Shown: piece by piece, positions 58,320-64,000 of the stretch
Position numbering within the stretch: the stretch's first letter is position 1
How the letters are laid out: every line of letters begins with the position of its first letter
Assembly: GCF_006716355.1 (NCBI RefSeq)
Contig: NZ_VFOW01000001.1
Location: 1,922,001-1,986,000 of the forward strand
Direction: 5' to 3'
Origin: Stackebrandtia endophytica
Lineage (GTDB): Bacteria > Actinomycetota > Actinomycetes > Mycobacteriales > Micromonosporaceae
DNA: 64,000 nucleotides
Position numbers and translations under genes: made by a program
Notes under the pieces: model-generated
Told to the model about the DNA's origin: nothing
Seen by the model: only the letters and a program-made list of their open reading frames with translations
Database searches by the model: none

Positions 58320-59963
58320 TCACCGGGAAAAAGCTCGTGGGGCACCGTCTTGCCGACCTTCGGGCACCAGATCGTACTGACCGGTGACGATGTTGGCGAT
58401 GTGGCCGCGGGCCTGGTTGTTCGGGTCCCAGTAGCCGCCGTGTCCACCGTCGTCGGCCGGGAACACCCGGCCACCGAAGTCGAAGTCGATCGGGTCGTTG
58501 CCGTGGATCTGCGAGACCCAGCGAATCGAGTCGTCGCCGGCACGCGTCGCCCAAACATTCTCCGCACCGGGCGCGACGTAATCGTTGGCGGTCATCGAGA
58601 CACCGTTGCCACCACCGGGACTGGCCACCTGAATGAGGTTGTCGATGGCCAGATCGTGGTTGGCCGCCGTGTGGCTGACCGTCGAAGCGCCGTAGCTGTG
58701 GCCCATCAGGGTGTTGATCGAGGGCGGTCCCTCATGCGTGGCACGCAAACCCTGCTGGAACGACGCCAGATCGGCCGCCGCATCCTCGTAGTAATGCGCG
58801 AAGATCGCGTTGGGCACCACCCGGTCGGGGGCGTCGTAGCCGAGCCAGATGATGGTGGAGGTGTTCCGGTTCGGGTCGGCGGTGGCGGCATCGGTCTGCA
58901 TCGCCAGCGCGCGATCAACCTGCCCTCCGATACCCGGGACGTCGGCACCGGTGCCGGGAACGTGTGTCACCACGTTGTCGGCGGTGTCGGGGTTACCGAC
59001 CGAGATGACCGCTTGGCCGTCGAAGCCCGAGTCGTAGTCGATCAGGTGAAGACGTTCGGTCGAACCGTGCAGGTCGGTGCGATCCAATTGCTCCTGAATG
59101 GAGTTGATGTTCTCGATGCGGTCGTTGAGCCTGCTGACGTCGCGCCGGGCGTCGTCGTACTCCCTGCGGGAGAAGTAGTCGTCGCCCGCCGGCATACCGA
59201 TGTTCTTGAGTCGCTGCTCGGCAGCCGCGTGCTGCTCCAACACCGACGTGCGCTCCTGGGCCAGCCCGATCCGGTTGGCTTCATCACGTGCCGTCACCGG
59301 GACACCGTCCAGGCCACCGATCTCGTGCGGGTTGGAGTTGATGAGCTGCTGTTGCTGTTCCAGGGACAGGTCGTCCCACCAGCGCTTCACCTGGTGCGGG
59401 TCGGTTCCCTCGGCGGGAATGGTCGCGGAGCCCGAGCCCGACGACACCCGAACGTTCGCCGAGCCGGTGACGGCGACCAGTTCACTTTGGGCACGTTGGT
59501 CGGCCGCGGTGGCGCGCATGACGGCGTCCCGGATATATCCGGCCACCTGTTGGGCGTTCTGCTGAGCCCTGGAGATCGCCGCCGGCGACGGATTGGGGCC
59601 CAGCGCCGCCCAGTTGACGTGAACGGAGCCGTCCTGCCCGACGCTGCCGGGTATCGACGGGGCCATCGACACCGCCGACTCCAGAAGCTGTTTAGCACCG
59701 TCTATCTCACCGGCCAACGTGGACACGATGTTGTCCACTTTGCCGTATGACTGGGCGGTGTTCTGGAAGTCCTGAATGTGGGTGGTGAGTTTCTGACCGG
59801 CCGCGTCGGCGTCCATGCCGCTCCAGGAGCTCGCCAGCCCGATCCGGTTGCGATCGGTCTCGCTGCCGAACTGGTCGAGTTCCCGGGACAACTTCCGGAC
59901 CCCGTCGGCGGCGCCGCGAAGTGTTCCGGTGTCGGCCTGTCGAAGTTGCTGAAATGACACCAT
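58320..59963 (-). CDS. WXG-domain alpha/beta hydrolase (DUF1023), candidate type VII effector
   Basis: 547 aa. The N-terminal about 100 residues are a WXG100-like helical hairpin with W47-S-G49 ('LASSWSGMDADAAG'). A long helical part (about 190-300) follows, then a DUF1023 alpha/beta hydrolase domain with nucleophile S423 in 'LMGHSYGAS' and 'HVPGTGADVPGIGGQVDRAL'. No signal peptide is present, so export would depend on the ESX machine. The small gene 4 nt upstream is a likely partner, and the mycosin gene follows after 53 nt. Its substrate may be a lipid or ester. Confidence 0.9.
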   Translation of the reverse strand: MVSFQQLRQADTGTLRGAADGVRKLSRELDQFGSETDRNRIGLASSWSGMDADAAGQKLTTHIQDFQNTAQSYGKVDNIVSTLAGEIDGAKQLLESAVSMAPSIPGSVGQDGSVHVNWAALGPNPSPAAISRAQQNAQQVAGYIRDAVMRATAADQRAQSELVAVTGSANVRVSSGSGSATIPAEGTDPHQVKRWWDDLSLEQQQQLINSNPHEIGGLDGVPVTARDEANRIGLAQERTSVLEQHAAAEQRLKNIGMPAGDDYFSRREYDDARRDVSRLNDRIENINSIQEQLDRTDLHGSTERLHLIDYDSGFDGQAVISVGNPDTADNVVTHVPGTGADVPGIGGQVDRALAMQTDAATADPNRNTSTIIWLGYDAPDRVVPNAIFAHYYEDAAADLASFQQGLRATHEGPPSINTLMGHSYGASTVSHTAANHDLAIDNLIQVASPGGGNGVSMTANDYVAPGAENVWATRAGDDSIRWVSQIHGNDPIDFDFGGRVFPADDGGHGGYWDPNNQARGHIANIVTGQYDLVPEGRQDGAPRAFSR

Positions 59964-59967
59964 GCCG

Positions 59968-60279
59968 TCATCCCCTCCCTGACAGCTGTTGGGTCAACGA
60001 TCCGAACCCACGCGAATGCGCGGCATCGGTCGTCGCGTGGTTGACCGCGCACTGGACCACTCGGTCACCGGTGCGCTGCGATTCCATCGCCAGATTGTTC
60101 GTCAAGTGGCCCAACCGTTCCAGCGTCTGCCGAAGCGTGGCCACCGCGACGAATCCGTCGTTTCCCTGACACCCCTGTTCCAGGGGCCCGGTCATACTCC
60201 GCACATAGGACTCGGCATCCTCGCCGACGGTGCGAAGTCGGGCACCGAGACTTCGTACCCGCTGCTCATTGATCTGCAT
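59968..60279 (-). CDS. Small helical protein, likely partner/chaperone of the WXG-DUF1023 protein
   Basis: 103 aa from the ATG at 60279 (MQINEQRVRSLGARLRTVGE). It is all-helical, with two long helices ('RVRSLGARLRTVGEDAESYVRSM' and 'VATLRQTLERLGHLTNNLAMESQRTGDRVVQCAVNHATTD') and two cysteines. No WXG motif is present. Size and position are similar to EspC-like/DUF2580 proteins, which pair with ESX effectors. The gap to the hydrolase gene is only 4 nt, which strongly suggests coupled expression. Confidence 0.7.
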   Translation of the reverse strand: MQINEQRVRSLGARLRTVGEDAESYVRSMTGPLEQGCQGNDGFVAVATLRQTLERLGHLTNNLAMESQRTGDRVVQCAVNHATTDAAHSRGFGSLTQQLSGRG

Positions 60280-60552
60280 GAGGGGGCCTTTCGGACACGG
60301 AGGGCGGCAGTGGTACCGCAACTTTAGAACCATTCGGGCCGCAACGGAAGACCTTAAGCAAAACGATTTGATAGCGACGCCGGAGGGGACGACCAACCGA
60401 ACACCGAACAAGTCATCACCCGACCACAACACGTTCGCCACAACGGGTCCACGGGTTTCACTGCACGATAAATATTTGCCGTTCTCATTGTGCGCGCCTG
60501 CTACAGTCGTGCCGCGAGCTACACGGAAAGCTCTGTCATGGGAGAAACACGG

Positions 60553-60954
60553 ATGAACGGCATCTACATAGATGTGTCCAATATGCGCAGATTTGCAACA
60601 AATCTGTACCTTCAACTGGAAGAGGACTACAAGAACGAGATCACGGAGATAAAGGCACTACTCGGCGGCGACGGGGACCGAAATGCCGCCGCCATGCCCA
60701 TGGGCAATGTGGATGCCGAATATTACGGGTGGGACATCGCCGAAGCGCAGACCGAGAACGCCTCGGCCGCCTTGATCTGGCTCGACTCGATGCAGACCTC
60801 GCTGGAAGCCCTGATCAACGCCGCCCTGGTGACCTCTGAGAACCTGGCGGCCTCCGACGGTGACACCGCCGAGGGAATCGAGGAGTACTTCCGCACACCG
60901 TCCACCGACCATCCGAATCTGTTCCCGGGAATCACCCCGGAACAGGGATACTGA
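60553..60954 (+). CDS. Unrecognised small helical protein of the ESX-linked divergent unit
   Basis: 133 aa from the ATG at 60553 (MNGIYIDVSNMRRFATNLYL), with GGGAG 8 nt upstream. Predicted helices span 'MRRFATNLYLQLEEDYKNEITEIKALL' and 'WDIAEAQTENASAALIWLDSMQTSLEALINAALVTSENL', followed by an acidic tail. No signal peptide. It is not a canonical WXG100 protein (no W-x-G), but size, helix content and position next to an ESX effector suggest a related role. It is divergent from the effector unit (273 nt between starts) and 12 nt before the next small gene. Confidence 0.65.
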   Translation: MNGIYIDVSNMRRFATNLYLQLEEDYKNEITEIKALLGGDGDRNAAAMPMGNVDAEYYGWDIAEAQTENASAALIWLDSMQTSLEALINAALVTSENLAASDGDTAEGIEEYFRTPSTDHPNLFPGITPEQGY

Positions 60955-60966
60955 CGGGGGTGTCGA

Positions 60967-61323
60967 ATGGCCGACGAACTGAACAGCCCGGGCGGTGGCT
61001 ACAAATACAACACACAGAGTCTCACCTTCGCGCAGATAGTCGCGATCGTCGATTCCGACTACGCGAGTCGCGGCCGCGCCGACGACATGGCCGAAGGTTG
61101 GCGCCGACTCGCCAACCTCACCGAACGAGTCCAGTCCTATCTGGATTCTGAACGGTCCCTATTGGCCGAGAACTTCACCACACAGCATTCATCGGTGTTC
61201 TTCGAACACCTCGACGATGTGATCACCAGTGCCAACTCGGCGGTGGCGCCGGCGCAGCTGAACGCCGACTCCCTGAACGGGGCGGTCGCCGAAGTCGAAC
61301 GGATAAAAAATGTAGCCGCGTAG
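60967..61323 (+). CDS. Unrecognised small helical protein, second gene of the ESX-linked divergent unit
   Basis: 118 aa. A helix with 'LTFAQIVAIVDSDYASRGRADDMAEGWRRLANLTERVQSYLDSERSLLAENF' is followed by a second long helix ('SSVFFEHLDDVITSANSAVAPAQLNADSLNGAVAEVERIKNVAA'). No signal peptide or membrane helix. The W-R-R in place of W-x-G in the turn region, and the size, make it a plausible distant WXG100-like protein. It starts 12 nt after the preceding small gene; the pair may form a heterodimer exported by the ESX machine. Confidence 0.65.
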   Translation: MADELNSPGGGYKYNTQSLTFAQIVAIVDSDYASRGRADDMAEGWRRLANLTERVQSYLDSERSLLAENFTTQHSSVFFEHLDDVITSANSAVAPAQLNADSLNGAVAEVERIKNVAA

Positions 61324-61382
61324 ATCGAGGGGCAACGACCTGCTCGTCGGGAGGCGCTGTCTTCTGTTGTGCGCGAAGGGTT

Positions 61383-62375
61383 CTAAGCCGAGTCGCGTTC
61401 GATCAGCTTCGCGGGGAAGACCACCCGTTGCGGTTCGCGACTCTCGTCCTGGATCCGCCGCAACAGCAACTCGCCGGCCGCCTTGCCGTGCTCACGCGAG
61501 GCGGTCGCCATGGTCGTCAACCGCGGAGCCACCAACGAGGCGGCCTCGATGTCGTCGAAGCCGACGACGGCAACCTCATCAGGCACCGCACGCCGGGCGT
61601 CCTGAGCGCCGTACATGACCCCGATGGCCACCACGTCGTTGACGCAGATGATCGCATCGGGCGGTTCCGACAGCTGCATGAGCCGGGCGAACCCCCGGGT
61701 GCCGCCTTCCAGGTTGTTGGTCTCCTCGACGACGAGCTCGGGGTCGGACTCGGTCACGCTGCGGTAGCCGTCCAGTCGCGCCTGCGCCACCGAATCGGCG
61801 TCTTGCGCGGTGATGAACCCGATCCGCCGGTAACTCCGGTCGACCAGGTATCGCGCGGCGGTTACTCCGGCGTCAAAGTCGGCGTTGGTGACAACGTCGA
61901 ACCCGGCACCGGGTTCGTCGGTGCCCAGCAGGACCATCGGCATTCCCGCGTCGATCACCGGTTGAATGTCGGCCGTCCGGCTGCCGCCGGAGATGACCAC
62001 CCCGTCCACCCTGGTCAGCATCTGCCGGATCACCTCGTGTTCCACCTGGTGATCGGAGTCGGTGCTGGTGACGATGCAGTGATACCCGGCCGGCGCCAAC
62101 GCGTCCTGCAACCCCCGCGCGGCGGAGGTGTAGAACGGGTTGGTGATGTCGGGGACGACCAGTCCCACCGTGTTGGTGCGCCGGGCGCGCATGCTGCGAG
62201 CCAGCTCGTTGGGTCGGTAGTCCAGCTCCTCGATCACGGCCATGACCTTGGCGCGGGTAGCCTCCGACACCGGCCGACGCGAACTGAGCACATGGGACAC
62301 CGTGGTGACACTGACGCCCGCTTTGGCCGCCACGTCGGTGATTCCGACTCGGTCGCGACGTGCCACAGCCACCAC
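61383..62375 (-). CDS. LacI family transcriptional regulator
   Basis: 330 aa from a GTG at 62375 (two further GTG starts lie at 62372 and 62366). The N-terminal HTH ('GITDVAAKAGVSVTTVSHVLSSRRPVSEATRAKVMAVIEELDYRPNELARSMRARRT') and hinge helix are complete. The C-terminal part is a periplasmic binding protein-like sugar domain. It is the only gene in its surroundings, so the target is not visible. A site with the typical central CG lies 55 nt upstream and may be for autoregulation. Confidence 0.95.
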   Translation of the reverse strand: MVAVARRDRVGITDVAAKAGVSVTTVSHVLSSRRPVSEATRAKVMAVIEELDYRPNELARSMRARRTNTVGLVVPDITNPFYTSAARGLQDALAPAGYHCIVTSTDSDHQVEHEVIRQMLTRVDGVVISGGSRTADIQPVIDAGMPMVLLGTDEPGAGFDVVTNADFDAGVTAARYLVDRSYRRIGFITAQDADSVAQARLDGYRSVTESDPELVVEETNNLEGGTRGFARLMQLSEPPDAIICVNDVVAIGVMYGAQDARRAVPDEVAVVGFDDIEAASLVAPRLTTMATASREHGKAAGELLLRRIQDESREPQRVVFPAKLIERDSA

Positions 62376-62429
62376 CCCTTTGAAGGTCTCGGAGGGATCA
62401 CATCTTGTTGTGCGTCAACTTTACCGTCT

Positions 62430-62445
62430 TGCAATACGATTTGCA
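62430..62445. promoter_or_regulatory. LacI-type operator upstream of the LacI gene
   Basis: TGCAATACGATTTGCA is a 16-bp dyad with the central CG that is typical of LacI-family sites (TGCAA arms, six of eight positions per half in agreement). Confidence 0.55.
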
Positions 62446-63245
62446 TGACGCGGCGATCGCATAATCCCCCATTTGTGGAACATTTAAGACCGACACGCGC
62501 GACCCCAGCATAAGGTTGCGCCTCCCACCAACCCGACAGCGACATGTCGCGCGGCTCACCAGATCGGCCAGTCCCGGAGCCGGACAGTCGCCATCGACCG
62601 GCCGTCGTCTAGCTGACCATACCGCCGAGGCAGTGACCAGCAGTCACGCGGTGCCCTCACCGGGATCGAGCCACCTGCTCCCGTTCGGCTCTGCGCGTCA
62701 CCACGAGCCCCTTGAGAGCCCAAGCGCACCGTCGGCTCAGGTTCCGTAGAACGGTGGACGATCGAAACTAGGGACATGCTCACCCCATGTTCAGCTGAGG
62801 GGAGCCCACACGTAGATGTCCCGGCCGCCTAGCGCGCTTCATATGTCGTCGCGTCACCTTTGGCGGGGCACACCGGCACAGCGACGACCAATCGGTCTTG
62901 ATTCACCGCACAGCCTGGAACCTCGCTCGGCCGTACGATGTCGCCTCGCCTGGCACCCGTATCCTCGCGCAATCGTTTCGTGCCACATGTCTAACGGCGG
63001 TCCCGTATCGGACGTGCCGTCCCCTTTGCCGTGATCGCGACTTTGCCGTGGAGTTGTGACGCCATTCGATGGACCGGTCGGCGAATGGTATCGCGCTATG
63101 ACAGGGGCAGCCTCCGAATCGCAGACCCAGCCAGAAGTCGATACACCGTCACTAACGTCGAAGTAACCGGGCCGATACGGGCTGCAGGCAGCCGCTGGTT
63201 ATCGGCTGGGCAAAAAGAAACAGATACGGCTCAGGGGAGATCACC
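62446..63245. other. 800-nt gene-free stretch with a nested hairpin near its right end
   Basis: No reading frame in this stretch has a credible start, composition or family match on either strand. Near the right end a nested structure occurs: outer stem GCCGATA (63171-63177) with TATCGGC (63200-63206) and inner stem GGCTGC (63180-63185) with GCAGCC (63188-63193). It lies about 40 nt before the start of the next gene and could be part of its leader. The rest may be a lost gene. Confidence 0.5.
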
Positions 63246-63506
63246 ATGGTCAACAAGGATGACGTTCGAGAGGCCGCGCAGCGCACCGCCTGGAATCCAG
63301 TGGCGAAGCTGGCAGACATGGGTGTTCGTCCAGGCCACGCGTACACGGCCGCATTCATCTCCATCGGCTTGTCGGTTGCCTCATGGACGCTTTCGCGAAA
63401 AAGCAGCAGTCGTCCGCAGGCCGACCGGTGGGGCCTGTTCATCGGGCAGTGGGCACCAACGTTCCTCGCGCTGGGAATCGCACTGGAGAAGGAAAAGAGG
63501 TCCTAG
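63246..63506 (+). CDS. Small membrane protein of unknown function
   Basis: 86 aa from the ATG at 63246 with GGGGAGA upstream. The N-terminus is charged ('MVNKDDVREAAQRTAWNPVAKL'), followed by two hydrophobic segments ('AYTAAFISIGLSVASWTL', 'FIGQWAPTFLALGIAL') and a basic end 'EKEKRS'. No family recognised. The DUF378 gene starts 2 nt after its stop codon, so the two are co-transcribed, perhaps as a membrane stress pair. A nested hairpin lies in the region before it. Confidence 0.7.
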   Translation: MVNKDDVREAAQRTAWNPVAKLADMGVRPGHAYTAAFISIGLSVASWTLSRKSSSRPQADRWGLFIGQWAPTFLALGIALEKEKRS

Positions 63507-63508
63507 CC

Positions 63509-63739
63509 ATGCGTGTGATATTGGGTATTGCTACCGCTCTGGTCATCATCGGTGGCCTCAACTGGGGTTTGGTCGGTGCATTCGACTTCAACCTCGTCGA
63601 TACGATTTTCGGCGCCGGCTCGGTGCTTTCTCGTATCATCTACATCCTCGTTGGAGTCTCCGCAATCGTGGCCCTCGGCAACTTCGCCGCGATGCGCGGC
63701 AAACCGGCTCAGCGTAGCCACACTCCGACACACCGTTAA
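63509..63739 (+). CDS. DUF378 family small membrane protein
   Basis: 76 aa from the ATG at 63509 (MRVILGIATALVIIGGLNWG). 'LNWGLVGAFDFNLVDTIFG' and 'SRIIYILVGVSAIVAL' match the DUF378 family of two-helix membrane proteins, whose function is unknown. It is coupled to the preceding 86-aa gene (2-nt gap, with AAAAGAGG as ribosome site). A hairpin lies a few nucleotides after the stop codon. Confidence 0.88.
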   Translation: MRVILGIATALVIIGGLNWGLVGAFDFNLVDTIFGAGSVLSRIIYILVGVSAIVALGNFAAMRGKPAQRSHTPTHR

Positions 63740-63747
63740 CCGTGATC

Positions 63748-63785
63748 GCGTCTGGCGTGGCACCAATGGAGGCGACGCCGGACGC
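63748..63785 (+). terminator. Terminator of the DUF378 unit
   Basis: GCGTC.GGCGT (63748-63758) pairs with ACGCC.GACGC (63775-63785), with one internal mismatch and a 16-nt loop, 9 nt after the DUF378 stop codon. I see no gene in the remaining 215 nt to the right edge. Confidence 0.65.
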
Positions 63786-64000
63786 ATGCGGTTGCCACGA
63801 GCCGCCAGAACCAGCATCCATCGTGCGGAGGTCGCCGAACCGAGGCGCCTCGCACCGGTCGGTTTGGCCGCCTACCTCGATTCGCATCACAACTCGCGGT
63901 GTCTCGACATCAGCAGACGACCGCCTTGTTCCAGCCTCGAAAAGCACTGTGCCCGTTCGGATTCCGTTATCACCCGTTCGTGCGATCCTCGACACTGGGA

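Noticed and set aside
58287-59750. 487-codon plus-strand open frame opposite the WXG-DUF1023 gene
   Set aside because: It is antisense to a gene with clear WXG and hydrolase motifs, and its own product has no domain.
60476-60507. TTGCCG and TACAGT as a promoter of the small ESX-linked genes
   Set aside because: The spacer is 20 nt, longer than functional spacers normally are; the true promoter in this gap could not be placed.
62516-63034. Short plus-strand open frames in the gap before the DUF378 unit
   Set aside because: They are rich in Arg, Ser and Pro without any ribosome site or family features, as expected by chance in GC-rich DNA.

Overview
The window is 64 kb of GC-rich DNA with an actinobacterial gene set. 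It has a type VII (ESX) secretion apparatus with WXG100 substrates, a group-3 SigF/SigB-type sigma factor, an ECF42-type sigma factor, a Prim-Pol/LigC repair pair, an SCO4402-family protein and many TetR/MarR/ROK/LacI regulators. GTG starts and GTGA/ATGA overlaps are frequent. A filamentous or Glycomycetales/Micromonosporales-like actinomycete fits, but no rRNA or other decisive taxonomic marker is present, so the genus is left open. No tRNA, rRNA, CRISPR array, insertion sequence or phage gene was recognised.

Layout. 0-3.6 kb: two VOC-fold proteins and a large LuxR-type ATPase regulator. 3.6-4.16 kb: a 111-bp tandem repeat array filling the gap between two convergent genes. 4.16-10.6 kb: ESX core, with eccD divergent from eccC, followed by two WXG100 genes with their own promoter and terminator. 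10.6-13.7 kb: a nucleotidyltransferase and an ABC exporter divergent from its TetR regulator. 13.7-17.9 kb: a lactococcin-972-type bacteriocin system with two tandem bacteriocin paralogues, a two-gene permease and an ATPase. 18-24 kb: a DUF1707 protein, a lipoprotein polysaccharide deacetylase, a GH1 beta-glucosidase with an MFS transporter, and small membrane or DinB proteins. 24-26 kb: a YCII protein overlapping an ECF42-type sigma gene. 25.8-30.2 kb: secreted C39-type and M23/LasA-type peptidases carrying SH3 modules, with MarR and TetR/SgcJ-like units. 30.4-40.3 kb: an SCO4402-family pair, thiolase, FMN-dependent hydroxy-acid oxidase, GNAT, a secreted HNH nuclease with a P-like domain, an MFS/ROK pair and a CYP152-type P450. 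40.4-44.9 kb: a stress-type module with a SigF-type promoter, two small genes, the SigF-like sigma gene and a divergent ANTAR-GAF-SpoIIE-like protein with altered catalytic acids. 45-56 kb: GNAT, LigC and Prim-Pol, several TetR/GntR-controlled transporters, LysE and GlxA-type genes. 56-61.4 kb: VOC protein, then a second ESX locus (mycosin, WXG-DUF1023 hydrolase and small helical partners on both sides of a shared upstream region). 61.4-64 kb: a LacI regulator, a long gene-free stretch and two tiny membrane proteins.

The most notable points are: (i) the bacteriocin operon with duplicated promoter, leader-hairpin and terminator architecture and a permease split into two translationally coupled genes; (ii) the perfect 111-bp array closed by an inverted 17-mer at the eccD stop codon; (iii) the SpoIIE-like protein with Asp-to-Glu changes at both metal motifs, beside a SigF-like gene and a good SigF-type promoter; (iv) the split ESX loci with a probable effector, partner and mycosin operon plus two unrecognised small proteins. 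Several strong palindromic operators and long-stem terminators are placed below.
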